DNA of 64,000 nt from Halobacteriales archaeon QS_4_69_31 (GTDB taxonomy: Archaea; Halobacteriota; Halobacteria; Halobacteriales; Haloarculaceae). The translations under genes were made by a program, and so were the position numbers. The notes under the pieces are model-generated. The model worked only from the letters and a program-made list of their open reading frames with translations. It ran no database searches and was not told the DNA's origin. Position 1 is the stretch's first letter; the number at the start of each line of letters is the position of its first letter. The DNA is taken from assembly GCA_003021655.1 (NCBI GenBank), contig PXRP01000026.1:1-64000 (forward strand). The letters are read 5' to 3'. Positions 1-8,407 of this stretch are shown one piece after another.

Positions 1-780
1 GGCAATCCGGTGGAGCATCATTTTGAATCGGCCCGTCTCTTTCCGTCCGACTGCTTGGATGTTCTCGTGGGCGTGGCGGCTTCCACACTGCTGGAGCGAG
101 CCACGCCGTTTCTCGTACTCCCGTCGCCAGTGGTCGAACTCGTGACCGCTCCAGAACACTCCCGTCGAGGTGACCGCGAGGTGGTTCACGCCGAGGTCAA
201 CGCCGAGGACTGTACTGTGCCCGGTCGGTGCCTGTTCCGGCGTGTCGGACTCCACTTCCGCCTTTGTGCGAAGATGAAGGAACCACTCGCCGTCTCTGTG
301 GTGCAGTTCCGCGCCCGTCACCTTGTAGTCGTCGTTGTCGAGATACCGACTGTGAGGCGTGTCACGGTCGGGGTGAGGTAGGATGTACTCAGATTCAATG
401 CGCCCGTCCACGGTTGCCAGCGACACGTACTCGTCGTGAAAGGTGGCGCACCGCTTGTCGTAGACAGCGGTCGGATTCGAGAAATGTGGTTTGCCAGCGT
501 ACTCGCCCTGTTTCCAGCGAGCGACAACGCTCTGTACGGCGTCAGCGGCCTTGTTGCGGGCGTTCTGGACGAGATTCGCGTGCAACCGTGTCCGGTCACG
601 TACCTCGTCGTAGGTTTCCGCCTGCAACTGTGCCTTGCTGGTGGTCTTGTATTCGCCCTGCCACGCGTGGTCGACGACGTAGTTGGCGGCCCACAGAAAC
701 TCGTCGACTGTCTCGTGCAGAAGTGCGGCATCGTCGCTGTCCACGGCGAGTTTGACCGGGACAGTTCGCCGCACCTCCAT
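1..780 (-). CDS. tnpB: IS200/IS605-family TnpB (RNA-guided nuclease), N-terminal part cut by window edge
   Basis: The minus strand reads open from an ATG at 780 to the left edge (260 codons, no stop reached). The protein begins [19 protein letters not shown] and contains [13 protein letters not shown] at about residues 191-203, the RuvC-I motif of TnpB/OrfB proteins with catalytic Asp195. Established: TnpB is an RNA-guided DNA nuclease encoded by IS200/IS605 and IS1341-type elements. The RuvC-II, zinc finger and RuvC-III parts lie outside the window, so integrity cannot be judged. No tnpA lies upstream, so this is either an IS1341-type (tnpB-only) element or tnpA lies elsewhere. Confident on family. 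Confidence 0.9.
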   Translation of the reverse strand, partial: MEVRRTVPVKLAVDSDDAALLHETVDEFLWAANYVVDHAWQGEYKTTSKAQLQAETYDEVRDRTRLHANLVQNARNKAADAVQSVVARWKQGEYAGKPHFSNPTAVYDKRCATFHDEYVSLATVDGRIESEYILPHPDRDTPHSRYLDNDDYKVTGAELHHRDGEWFLHLRTKAEVESDTPEQAPTGHSTVLGVDLGVNHLAVTSTGVFWSGHEFDHWRREYEKRRGSLQQCGSRHAHENIQAVGRKETGRFKMMLHRIA

Positions 781-802
781 ACGTCAGACGTGTGCCCGGC
801 AG

Positions 803-810
803 TTTATAAA
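803..810 (-). promoter_or_regulatory. TATA box of tnpB
   Basis: TTTATAAA lies about 23 bp upstream of the tnpB ATG. This is the spacing expected for a nearly leaderless haloarchaeal transcript. Confidence 0.5.
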
Positions 811-881
811 CATTGAGAGAAAAGGGGCGGCAACAGTGCGTGGATAGTGGCGGAGTTGTCGGCTTCTGCGCGCGGGCCATG

Positions 882-1140
882 CGCGGCGCGTAGCGCCGCG
901 AATTCGAGGCGGTGAAACCGCCTCGCAAGGCCCGCTCGCACGGCCCGAGGCGCTACGCGCCTCGCTGTCGTCGGCCTACGGCCGACTGCTTGAGGGATCT
1001 TCGATCCCTCTCTGTCCTCCCCGGCCTACTCGCTTGTGCTTCCGCCGGGGCCGGAAGCCCTGCGCTCTCTTCTCACGGGCCGAAGGCCCGTTCGAATGGT
1101 CAGAGGGACCAGAGATCCCTCTCGACTTGAGGGCGGGGGC
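882..1140. repeat. Array of short perfect hairpins with 3-nt loops
   Basis: Noncoding stretch between tnpB and the archaellin remnant. It contains at least six perfect inverted repeats with 3-nt loops: CGCGGCGC-gta-GCGCCGCG (882-900), CGAGGCGGT-gaa-ACCGCCTCG (905-925), GAGGCGC-tac-GCGCCTC (about 947-963), TCGGCC-tac-GGCCGA (971-985), GAGGGATC-ttc-GATCCCTC (992-1010) and ACGGGCC-gaa-GGCCCGT (about 1075-1091), followed by less perfect copies to about 1140. The stem sequences differ from each other, so this is a repeat of structure and not of sequence. No gene is supported here. Confidence 0.7.
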
Positions 1141-1157
1141 TCCGCCTCGAAACTGCT

Positions 1158-1793
1158 GACCGCGGACAGGTCGGGACGGGACGCTGATCGTGTTCATCGT
1201 GATGGTCCTGGTCGCGGCGACCGCGGCGGGCGTGTTGATCAACACGGCCGGGTTTCTCCGGACAAATCAGAGGAGACCGGCCAGCAGTCGGGCCAGCAGG
1301 TCACCAACGGGCTCCAGGTCCCGGCCGCGACCGGCACGAACCTCGCGGGCACGAGCGTCGGCGTGGTGAACGTGACGCTGAAGAAGTCGCCGGGCGCGAG
1401 CAACATCGACCTCGAGAACGTGACCGTCCAGTGGGTCGGTCCCTCCGGGACCTACAACTCGTCAACGCCACCGTCGACGCCTCAGGCGCTGACGGCCACT
1501 TCGGCATCGTCCCGTTCAGAGGCGACGACGATTCCCACCCCGTGTTGAACGACCCCGACGACCGCATGGTGATGACCTTCGACCTCGGCGAGAGCGACAC
1601 CAACGTCGACAACTTCTACACGGGGACGTACCCTGATACGACCAATACCGGCGACGGGGTCGGCCACTTCGGGCAGAAGACCCCCGAGGGCGCGTCGGTC
1701 AACGTCAAGGTCACGACGAAGTCGGGCGCGACGACCTCCGAACAGCTGACCGTCCCCGAGACGGTGTCGGGGTCCAGTGCCGTCCAGCTGTAA
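1158..1793 (+). pseudogene. arlB: Archaellin (archaeal flagellin) pseudogene with frameshifts
   Basis: Three reading frames have to be joined to recover an archaellin. They are DRGQVG (1158-1175, the type III signal-peptide region), then GTLIVFIVMVLVAATAAGVL (1178 on, the hydrophobic filament-core helix), then KSEETGQQSGQQVTNGLQV after a shift near 1255-1262, then LVNATVDASGADGHFGI after another near 1446-1460, running to TAA at 1791-1793. The first residues (start Met and basic part of the signal) are missing, and the remnant begins right at the hairpin array. Archaellins are secreted subunits of the archaellum. This copy cannot make one. No other arl genes lie nearby. Confidence 0.88.
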
Positions 1794-1897
1794 GCGGGCT
1801 CTCTTCTCTCGTCGTCCGGGGCCGCCAGCCGGCGGTCCCGACGCGTCGAACGGCCGCGGCGCTGACTGGGCGCGTCGGCAGAGGGCGGTCGCGAGTA

Positions 1898-2509
1898 TCA
1901 GGCGTCGGGGAGTTCGTCGACGAGGACGACCGCCTCGCCGTCGATGATGACGTCGCCGTCGTTGACGACGCGGGTCGTCAGGCGGAACTGGTCGTCGCCG
2001 AGGTCCTCGACGATCTCACAGACGGCCGTCAGGCGGTCGCCGACCCGGACGGGGTTGTGGAACTCCAGGTCCTGTGAGAGGTAGATCGTCAGCCCGGGGA
2101 GCCGCGCCAGCGCGGCGCTTATGAGCCCGCCGACGAGCGTGCCGTGTGCGATGCGTCCCCTGAACCGCGTCCGCGAGGCGAACTCGTCGTCGAGGTGGAG
2201 CGGGTTGGTGTCGCCGCTCGCGGCCGCAAAGGCCGCGACGTCGTCGTCGCTTATCGTCTTCGTGAACTCCACCTTGTTCCCCACGCCCAACCGTCCGCGG
2301 TCCGCCGCGGTGAGTTCGACGTGCCACTCCGGGAGGTCCTCGTCGGCTTCGATACGCTCGACCGTCTCCAGTCCCCCGTCGCCGTTCGACGGCTGTACCC
2401 CGAACGCGGCGAACGCTACCCGGTTTGCCGCGACGACGCTGTTGAACACGTGCGAGGACGTCTCCGTCCACGTGTCCAGCAGCGCGTTCCGGCGGGAATC
2501 CGAACTCAT
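1898..2509 (-). CDS. phaJ: MaoC-family (R)-specific enoyl-CoA hydratase
   Basis: Product of 203 residues, starting at the ATG MSSDSRRNALLDTWTETSSH (2509). The hot-dog fold hydratase core is in the C-terminal half, with SDDDVAAFAAASGDTNPLH followed by the conserved Asp/His pattern and FRGRIAHGTLVGGLISAA. These carry the catalytic D-x4-H and the G-x-x-A-H-G motif of MaoC/PhaJ enzymes. The known reaction is hydration of crotonyl/enoyl-CoA to (R)-3-hydroxyacyl-CoA, the PHA precursor. It is divergent from phaRPEC, as in other haloarchaea with this locus. An upstream in-frame extension exists but would run through the TATA box, so I reject it. Confidence 0.9.
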   Translation of the reverse strand: MSSDSRRNALLDTWTETSSHVFNSVVAANRVAFAAFGVQPSNGDGGLETVERIEADEDLPEWHVELTAADRGRLGVGNKVEFTKTISDDDVAAFAAASGDTNPLHLDDEFASRTRFRGRIAHGTLVGGLISAALARLPGLTIYLSQDLEFHNPVRVGDRLTAVCEIVEDLGDDQFRLTTRVVNDGDVIIDGEAVVLVDELPDA

Positions 2510-2532
2510 CGATGTGTTCGTGTTTCGCCTTG

Positions 2533-2552
2533 CCACTATTAAAACGTAGTGG
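2533..2552 (-). promoter_or_regulatory. phaJ promoter: TATA box enclosed by a CCACTA/TAGTGG inverted repeat
   Basis: On the minus strand TTTTAATA lies about 30 bp upstream of the phaJ start. It sits inside an inverted repeat with 6-bp arms (2533-2538 and 2547-2552). A protein bound to the dyad would occlude the TATA box, so it could be an operator. That role is inferred. Confidence 0.5.
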
Positions 2553-2691
2553 TATCCGAGGAATAAAACGGCGCGAGACGCGTTCTCGCCGCCGAGATGT
2601 CCAGTTCTACAGTAATTCTCCCCGTACACGCGCCGCCAGCGCGGTTCCTGCCGCTCTCGCTGGACCGCCTCTTGTCGTTGCAACTCCTCCT

Positions 2692-2747
2692 ATGTCATTT
2701 GAAGGTATTGAATGTCATTGAGTGGTTTTCAGCGCAACGCTTATGTA
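2692..2747 (+). promoter_or_regulatory. phaRPEC promoter region with two ATGTCATT direct repeats
   Basis: ATGTCATT occurs at 2692 and again at 2712, exactly 20 bp (two helical turns) apart. It is followed by a likely TATA element TTATGTA at 2741-2747, 28 bp before the phaR ATG at 2775. A GTGTAG direct repeat (about 2756-2769) sits just before the start. The repeat pair is a candidate operator, and PhaR itself is the obvious candidate ligand. Confidence 0.45.
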
Positions 2748-2774
2748 CGTGAGGGGTGTAGGTGTAGGTGACCG

Positions 2775-3068
2775 ATGACCGACGACGACGGACCGACGTG
2801 GCCGCCGACGATGTTCACAGGCTGGCAGGAGGCTAGCGAGCAGGCGATGGAACAACAGCAGGAGCTGCTCAAGCAGATGTTCCAGGCCGGCGCCGGCGGG
2901 CTGGACATGAACCAGCTCGGCGCGATGAGCCAGACGGCCACGTTCAAGACCCGCGTCCAGTCCGGCGGTCGAATCTCTATTCCCGACGCCGAGCGCGAGG
3001 CGCTCGACATCGAAGAGGGCGATATCGTACAGACCGTCGTCATCCCGGTCAAGCGGAACCGAGAGTGA
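2775..3068 (+). CDS. phaR: PhaR: AbrB-type regulator of the PHA operon
   Basis: 97 residues. Residues about 10-45 are a Gln/Glu-rich helix (WQEASEQAMEQQQELLKQMF) that resembles phasin-type granule-binding helices. Residues about 52-97 form an AbrB/SpoVT swapped-hairpin DNA-binding domain (TFKTRVQSGGRISIPDAERE...EEGDIVQTVVIPVK). In Haloferax the equivalent protein represses phaRP and also binds PHA granules. First gene of phaRPEC; its stop lies 5 bp before the phaP ATG. Confidence 0.85.
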   Translation: MTDDDGPTWPPTMFTGWQEASEQAMEQQQELLKQMFQAGAGGLDMNQLGAMSQTATFKTRVQSGGRISIPDAEREALDIEEGDIVQTVVIPVKRNRE

Positions 3069-3073
3069 TACAC

Positions 3074-3634
3074 ATGGATTACGCAACCCCCGTCACCACG
3101 ACCTTCGAGGTACAGCGCGCGACCATCAAGCAGAGCCAGCGGGCCTTCGAGCAGGGCGTCGAGTTCCAGAAGCGCCTCAACGAGGCCGTCATCAACAGCT
3201 TCGACAGCCAGGAGTCGGCCCAGCGCCGCGGCGTCGAACTGTTCCAGACGGCCATCCACAGCTACCTCGACGCCGTCGAGTCGACGGTGCCCGGCGCCGC
3301 CGCGACCGTCGAGGAGATCCGCACGGCCGTCGACGAGCAGTTCGACTTCCTGCTCGAGAACCACGCCGAGACATTCGAGGCCGTCGTCACCGAGTACCAG
3401 GACGGCGCCGACGCCTACGACGAGATGACCGCGGACTACCTCGAGGCGCTCGACGAACAGGTCGCCCTGCTCGTCGAGGCCCACGAGGAACTTGAGGCCC
3501 AGTCGGTCGAGACCGCCGAGCAGTGGGGCGCCCAGATCGAGGAGCTCCAGGACCAGGTCGAGGAGGTCCAGGAGCAGGTCCGCGACGTCCAAGAGCAGGC
3601 CGCCGAGGCCGTCGACATCGACGTCGAGGCGTAG
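3074..3634 (+). CDS. phaP: PhaP: haloarchaeal phasin (granule coat protein)
   Basis: 186 residues from the ATG at 3074 (MDYATPVTTTFEVQRATIKQ). An in-frame GTG at 3065 would overlap the phaR stop and is less likely. The protein is almost entirely amphipathic helix. It ends in a heptad coiled coil (IEELQDQVEEVQEQVRDVQE). Phasins coat the PHA granule surface and set granule number and size. The position between phaR and phaE matches the known haloarchaeal operon and supports the call, since phasins have few conserved residues. Confidence 0.85.
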   Translation: MDYATPVTTTFEVQRATIKQSQRAFEQGVEFQKRLNEAVINSFDSQESAQRRGVELFQTAIHSYLDAVESTVPGAAATVEEIRTAVDEQFDFLLENHAETFEAVVTEYQDGADAYDEMTADYLEALDEQVALLVEAHEELEAQSVETAEQWGAQIEELQDQVEEVQEQVRDVQEQAAEAVDIDVEA

Positions 3635-3674
3635 ACCACGCGGTTTTCCTTTACAGGAGACACCAGATACACCC

Positions 3675-4220
3675 ATGAGCGACACGAACGACGCCCAGGA
3701 AGAGTGGACACAGATGGTCGAACAGATGAACGACGCGGTCGCGGACTCGCTGGAGCAGAACATGAAGGCACAGGCCGCGTTCGCGGAATCCTGGGCCGAC
3801 GCCGTCGAGGATTCCATCCCCGAAGAGGACGCCATGTCCGAGGGCATCCAGGGGTACAACCGCGCCTACGAGGTGTGGATGGACGCCGCCGAACAGCTGT
3901 TCGAGCGGACGACCGACGCCGCGGGCGGCGAGGACGTCGAGCCCTCGGAGCTGCGCGACATCTGGCTCCAGTCGGCCAACGAGGCCTTCAAGGAGGTGAT
4001 GTCGACCAGCGCCTTCGCCGCCGCGAACGGCCAGCTCGTCGAGCGGATGATGGAGATGCGCCGGGAGGCCGACGACGTCAGCCAGGAGGCGATAGCCCAG
4101 CTGGGCTTCCCGACCCGCGACGACGTCGACGAGGTCGGCGAACGGCTCGTCGAACTCGAACGGCGCCAGCACGAGGTCGAACAGAAGCTCGACCGGATAC
4201 TCGAGGCCCTCGAGGAGTGA
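3675..4220 (+). CDS. phaE: PhaE subunit of class III PHA synthase
   Basis: 181 residues, the usual haloarchaeal PhaE length (shorter than bacterial PhaE). The start is ATG at 3675 ([20 protein letters not shown]), 40 bp after the phaP stop. It is mostly helical with a C-terminal segment [20 protein letters not shown] and a terminal coiled coil, the region conserved among haloarchaeal PhaE proteins. PhaE has no catalytic residues and is required for PhaC activity. The phaC ATG follows after 2 bp, indicating translational coupling. Confidence 0.9.
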   Translation: MSDTNDAQEEWTQMVEQMNDAVADSLEQNMKAQAAFAESWADAVEDSIPEEDAMSEGIQGYNRAYEVWMDAAEQLFERTTDAAGGEDVEPSELRDIWLQSANEAFKEVMSTSAFAAANGQLVERMMEMRREADDVSQEAIAQLGFPTRDDVDEVGERLVELERRQHEVEQKLDRILEALEE

Positions 4221-4222
4221 CC

Positions 4223-5521
4223 ATGGCGACCGACCGCAACCCCGTCAACCCGGTCTCGTTCGCCTTAGACGCACAGCGGACCGCCCTGGAGACGCTCGCC
4301 GAGACGTCCGGGACCGGCCAGGAACTGCCCGACGCGCTGGAGACGGCCGAGAGCGTCGAGGTGGGCCAGACCCCCAGCGACGTCGTCTACACCGAGAACA
4401 AGCTCGAACTGCTGCACTACCGGCCCGAACAGGCCGGCATCGAACCCGAACAGACCCACGAGACGCCGATCCTCATCGTCTACGCGCTGATCAACAAACC
4501 CTACATCCTCGACCTCCAGCCCGACCGCTCGGTCGTCCGGCGGCTGCTCGAGGCCGGCCACGACGTCTACCTGATCGACTGGAACGAGCCCTCGCGGCTC
4601 GACCAGCACCTGACGCTGCACGACTACGTCGACCGCTACATCGACAACTGCGTAGACGAGGTCCGCGAGCGCTCGGGCGCGGACGCGATAAACATCCTCG
4701 GGTACTGCATGGGCGGGACGATGTCCGCGATGTACGCCGCGCTCCACCCCGAGAAGGTCAACGCGCTGGGCCTGATGGCCGCGGGGCTGTGTTTCGACGG
4801 GACCGGCGGCGTCCTCGAACAGTGGGGCAGCGACGACTACTACGACCCCGAGGAGGTCACGGCGACGTTCGGCAACGTCCCCGCCGAGTTCCTCGACGTC
4901 GGCTTCGCGCTGATGGACCCCGTCGACAACTACGTCTCCAAGTACATCCGGTTCGCCGAGAACCTGGACAACGAGGAGTTCGTCGAGAACTTCGCCCGCA
5001 TGGAGCGGTGGATCTCCGAGGGCATTGACGTCGCCGGCGCGGCCTACGACCAGTTTCTCACCGACCTCTACCAGGAGAACAAGCTCTACAGAAACGAACT
5101 GTATCTGGACGGCGAGCACGTCGACATCGAGAACATCGACATGCCGGTGATCCAGATCATCGGCGAGTACGACCACCTCATCCCCGCCGACGCCTCGAAA
5201 CCGTTCAACGGGGTCGTCGGCTCCGAGGACGTGACCACTCTGGAGTACGCGACCGGCCACATCGGCCTGTCGGTCTCGTCGAGTGCCCACGCGGAGGTCT
5301 GGCCGACGGTCTCGGAGTGGTACGCCGACCACCAGTACGTCGCACCCGGCGCCGAGGACGTCGAGACCGTCGATGGCATCGGCCCGACCTACGCCGAGCG
5401 CCTCCGCGCGGCCGACATCGAGACCATCGACGACCTCCGCGCGGCCGGCGTCGAGCGCGCCGCCGAGGCCACCGAGGCGCCCGAATCCCGCGCCGAAGAC
5501 TGGTTCGACGCCCTCGAGTGA
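4223..5521 (+). CDS. phaC: PhaC: class III poly(3-hydroxyalkanoate) synthase catalytic subunit
   Basis: 432 residues. The alpha/beta-hydrolase core shows the lipase-like box GYCMGG with nucleophile Cys162, the acid region [10 protein letters not shown] and the base region ATGHIGLSV. Together these give the Cys-Asp-His triad of PHA synthases. The enzyme polymerises (R)-3-hydroxyacyl-CoA on the granule surface with PhaE. After the core, residues about 378-432 form a helix-hairpin-helix-like tail ([20 protein letters not shown]). This is absent from bacterial PhaC and is an archaeal-type extension. It ends the phaRPEC operon. Confidence 0.95.
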   Translation: MATDRNPVNPVSFALDAQRTALETLAETSGTGQELPDALETAESVEVGQTPSDVVYTENKLELLHYRPEQAGIEPEQTHETPILIVYALINKPYILDLQPDRSVVRRLLEAGHDVYLIDWNEPSRLDQHLTLHDYVDRYIDNCVDEVRERSGADAINILGYCMGGTMSAMYAALHPEKVNALGLMAAGLCFDGTGGVLEQWGSDDYYDPEEVTATFGNVPAEFLDVGFALMDPVDNYVSKYIRFAENLDNEEFVENFARMERWISEGIDVAGAAYDQFLTDLYQENKLYRNELYLDGEHVDIENIDMPVIQIIGEYDHLIPADASKPFNGVVGSEDVTTLEYATGHIGLSVSSSAHAEVWPTVSEWYADHQYVAPGAEDVETVDGIGPTYAERLRAADIETIDDLRAAGVERAAEATEAPESRAEDWFDALE

Positions 5522-5546
5522 GACGGCCGTCGCGAGAGGGTCGCCG

Positions 5547-5744
5547 TCAGTACTTCTTCGGCTCGTGTTCCACGTAGAACCTATGCCCGTCCGGACACGT
5601 CGTCGACGTCAGGCTCGATCTCTCCAGGACGTTGTAGACGAACTCGCGGCTCGTGGTCACGTCGGTCACCTCCCGGTCGGCGCCGACTGTCGCCTTCGTG
5701 TCCGTCCCGCAGTGCGGGCAGGCGACGGTTGCGGTTGCCCTCAT
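5547..5744 (-). CDS. Small zinc-ribbon protein
   Basis: 65 residues starting MRATATVACPHCGTDT. It has one CPHCG knuckle near the N-terminus and a CPDGHRF motif near the C-terminus, giving a Cys/Cys...Cys/His set able to hold one zinc. Small CPxCG proteins are numerous in haloarchaea and several affect biofilm or swarming phenotypes, but this one has no recognised function. It is transcribed towards phaC. A dyad and a conserved upstream element (5806-5827) precede it. Confidence 0.75.
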   Translation of the reverse strand: MRATATVACPHCGTDTKATVGADREVTDVTTSREFVYNVLERSSLTSTTCPDGHRFYVEHEPKKY

Positions 5745-5775
5745 GGTCTGGCCCCGGTCGTGGATCGACGGCGCT

Positions 5776-5798
5776 GGCTGGTAACGGTTACGCCAGCC
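5776..5798 (-). promoter_or_regulatory. Dyad in the promoter of the zinc-ribbon gene
   Basis: GGCTGG-taacggttacg-CCAGCC, with the perfect inner palindrome GTAAC-g-GTTAC (5781-5791), lies 31-54 bp upstream of the start. It occupies the position where the TATA box should be. Confidence 0.4.
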
Positions 5799-5805
5799 CG
5801 GTCGG

Positions 5806-5827
5806 CGGTGTGTAGTGTAGCGAGTCG
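5806..5827 (-). promoter_or_regulatory. Conserved upstream element, copy 1 (core ACTCGCTACACTACACACC)
   Basis: On the minus strand this 22-bp sequence carries the core ACTCGCTACACTACACACC, ending 61 bp before the start codon of the zinc-ribbon gene. Near-identical copies stand at 28529-28550 and 38165-38186, in the same orientation to their genes and at almost the same distance. Function unknown. Confidence 0.55.
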
Positions 5828-5911
5828 CGCGAGAACAGCACCGAGACCAGCGTGAAAGCCCCTGGTCGTCGACGGCTAGCTCCGCCCGAGCCGCGACAGC
5901 CGCGCCGCCGC

Positions 5912-7600
5912 TCACTCGTGGAGGCCGCCGACCGACTCGTAGAACGAGGAGGCGAGCTGGTCGGCCATCGCCTCGTCGCGGTCGATGCGGACGTCGATAA
6001 CGTGGGGGTGGTCGGCGGCCTTCGCAGCCGCGAGCGCGTCGGCCAGCGCGTCCGGCCGGTCGACGCGGGTGCCGACCGCACCGAAGCCTTCGGCCACCGC
6101 CGCGAAGTCGGTGTCGTGGAACTCGACGCCCGCAGTGGTCCCCTCCGTCTGTCGGACCATCCCGACGCTGGTGTCGTTGAGGACGACCACCGTCGGCGCG
6201 GCGCCGTACTCGACGGCGGTCTCGACGCTGGTCATCGTCATGGCGAAGCCGCCGTCGCCGGTGACCGCGATGGCGTCCCGCTCGGTGGTGATGGCGACGG
6301 CGGCGGCCGCGGGCGTCGCCCACCCCATCGCGCCGACGCCGCCGCTCCCGAGGTAGGTGCCGACCGCCGGCGTCTGCAGGTAGTGCAGGAGCCAGAAGCG
6401 GTTGTTCCCCGAGTCGGCGGTGACGACCGTCTCCCGGTCGACGACCGCCTCGACCTCCGTGGCGGCGCGCTGGGGCGTGACCGGCGACGCGTCCGAGTCA
6501 CAGGCCGGCGCGTGGAACGACTCGCGGGCGCGCGCGGCGCGGTCGAGCGCCCAGTCGCCCCCGTTGTCGGGTGCCGCCGCGGCCAGCGCCGCGAGGCTCT
6601 CGGCGGCGTCGCCGACGAGGCCGACGTCCGCGGGGTAGACCCACCCGGCGTTGCGCGCGTCCACGTCCGCGTGGACGATGGTCTGCTCGTCGGGCCGGAT
6701 GAACTCGGGGGCCTGCCAGTTGGTGTCCATGGGGTTGAGGCGTGACCCGACGACCAGCAGCGCGTCGGCCTCGCTGACGACCCGGTTGGCCCCCTCGTGG
6801 CCAAAGGAGCCGATGACGCCCGCCGCGCGCTCGTGGGTCTCCGGGAGCGTCGACTTGCCCAGGTAGGTGGTGGTCACGACCGCGTCGTAGCTCGCGGCGA
6901 CCGCCTGGAGTTCGTCGTAGGCGCCGGCGGCGTGGACGCCGTTGCCGGCGACGACGACGGGCCGGTCGGCCTCAGCCAGCGCCTCGGCGGCGGCGGCCAC
7001 ATCGTCCGCGGTCGGGCGCGCCTCCCAGGTGCGGACCTGCGCGGTCGCGTCCCAGACCGGCGGGACCGGGTCCTCGGGGACTGCCTCGGTGACGGCGTCA
7101 CCGTCGAGGACGACCGCGGTCGGGCCGGGCCGGCCCGCGGTCGCGTGTTTGAACGCCAGGTGCAGCGCCCGGACCGTCCCGGTCGGCGACCGGGGCGTCC
7201 AGTGTTCCTTGGTCCAGGCGTCGAGCGCCTTCGAGAGGTCCAGCCCGCCGTAGTCGCCGCTGGCACACTGGTAGGGCGCCAGCGTCGCGTAGTCGCCGCG
7301 CTCGCTGGCCTCGGTTATCGTGACCATCGGCGACGACCCCAGGCGCGCCTCCATCTGGCCGAGCGCGCCGAGGCTGCCGATCCAGGGGCCCTGGCCGACG
7401 AGGACGCCGGGCTCGCCCGTCAGCCGGCCGTAACACTCGGCCATGACGCTGGCCTCGCGCTCGTCGCGCGGCCGGACGAACGTCAGCGACGACTCGGCGA
7501 CGTGCTCCAGGAGTTCGATGGCCCGCCCGCCCGGATAGCCGAAGACGTACTCGACGCCCAGCCGTTCCATGTCCGCGACCAGCCGCTCGGCCGTCTCCAT
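5912..7600 (-). CDS. Thiamine pyrophosphate-dependent enzyme, acetolactate-synthase-like
   Basis: 562 residues with the three-domain layout of the acetolactate synthase/POX family. The N-terminal TPP-Pyr domain has VFGYPGGRAIELLEH and the activating Glu in RDEREASVMAECYGRL. A central FAD/CoA-like domain follows (about 195-330). The C-terminal TPP-PP domain has GDGGFAMTMTSVETAV...VVLND, the GDG-x(~26)-N thiamine-diphosphate motif. It is not next to ilvN or ilvC, so it may be a paralogue with another keto-acid substrate instead of the isoleucine/valine pathway enzyme. Starts METAERLVADMERLG. Confidence 0.85.
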   Translation of the reverse strand: METAERLVADMERLGVEYVFGYPGGRAIELLEHVAESSLTFVRPRDEREASVMAECYGRLTGEPGVLVGQGPWIGSLGALGQMEARLGSSPMVTITEASERGDYATLAPYQCASGDYGGLDLSKALDAWTKEHWTPRSPTGTVRALHLAFKHATAGRPGPTAVVLDGDAVTEAVPEDPVPPVWDATAQVRTWEARPTADDVAAAAEALAEADRPVVVAGNGVHAAGAYDELQAVAASYDAVVTTTYLGKSTLPETHERAAGVIGSFGHEGANRVVSEADALLVVGSRLNPMDTNWQAPEFIRPDEQTIVHADVDARNAGWVYPADVGLVGDAAESLAALAAAAPDNGGDWALDRAARARESFHAPACDSDASPVTPQRAATEVEAVVDRETVVTADSGNNRFWLLHYLQTPAVGTYLGSGGVGAMGWATPAAAAVAITTERDAIAVTGDGGFAMTMTSVETAVEYGAAPTVVVLNDTSVGMVRQTEGTTAGVEFHDTDFAAVAEGFGAVGTRVDRPDALADALAAAKAADHPHVIDVRIDRDEAMADQLASSFYESVGGLHE

Positions 7601-7670
7601 GCCACCAACTCACACGGCGGCCGGGCTTTGTTCTGTCGGTGGCCGCGGTCGGGCCGCGCGGGACGACCGA

Positions 7671-8327
7671 CTAGTCGGCGACGCGTGGCGCGACCGTGAT
7701 GTGGGCATCCCCCGCGGGGTCCCGGAAGAGCACGGGGTAGGGACCCTCCTCGGGGTGGACGCGGACGTGTGACAGCTCCTCGGTGGGGTCGTACCCGAAG
7801 ACCCGCCCGACGTCGTCGACGAACGACTGCGCGACCGCCGAGACGTCGCCGTGCTCGTTCTCGTAGCAGTACACCGGCTCGTCGTACCCGCCGTCGCCGG
7901 TCGTCACGGCGACGGGTTCGGCGGTGGGCTCGTCGCTGAAGGGGAACTGTCCGGCGTCGGCCCCGCCGAACGTGAAGCGCGCGACGTTGCGCCGGTCGAC
8001 GACGACGCCCGCCGACCAGTCGACGTCGGAGACCCCGACGGTGTCCGGGTCGACCCCCCCGGGCCCGGTGACGGCGTCGTGGTCCGCGCGCAGAGAGTCG
8101 GGGTCGATACCGAACGACCGCACGAACAGCATCCCCGTGCGCTCGTGGGCCTCCATCGGCCGGTCCGCGATCGCCTGCTGGACGCTGCCGGTCTGGCTCT
8201 CGCGCGCGTCGACCACGACCAGCTCGACGTCGTGGTCGGCGTACTCGATGCCGAGGCTGACCCGCCCCTGGCTGTCCGCCCGCACCGTCTCGTGTTTCTC
8301 CGGATTCTCGACCGTGGTTTCTATCAC
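7671..8327 (-). CDS. Hypothetical protein with AbrB-like N-terminus
   Basis: Up to 218 residues. Residues about 15-40 (VRADSQGRVSLGIEYADHDV) resemble a swapped-hairpin AbrB strand pattern. The rest is an acidic globular domain I do not recognise. The start is uncertain: GTG at 8327 is nearly on top of a TATA-like TTTTAAAC (about 8332-8339), so a GTG at 8285 is a reasonable alternative. Not obviously in an operon. Confidence 0.65.
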   Translation of the reverse strand: MIETTVENPEKHETVRADSQGRVSLGIEYADHDVELVVVDARESQTGSVQQAIADRPMEAHERTGMLFVRSFGIDPDSLRADHDAVTGPGGVDPDTVGVSDVDWSAGVVVDRRNVARFTFGGADAGQFPFSDEPTAEPVAVTTGDGGYDEPVYCYENEHGDVSAVAQSFVDDVGRVFGYDPTEELSHVRVHPEEGPYPVLFRDPAGDAHITVAPRVAD

Positions 8328-8407
8328 AGGTTTAAAACACCTACACTAGCCATTCAACACCTACTATCACTTAACTATGACTATCGACTCGGTCAGCACC
8401 TGAGCCA

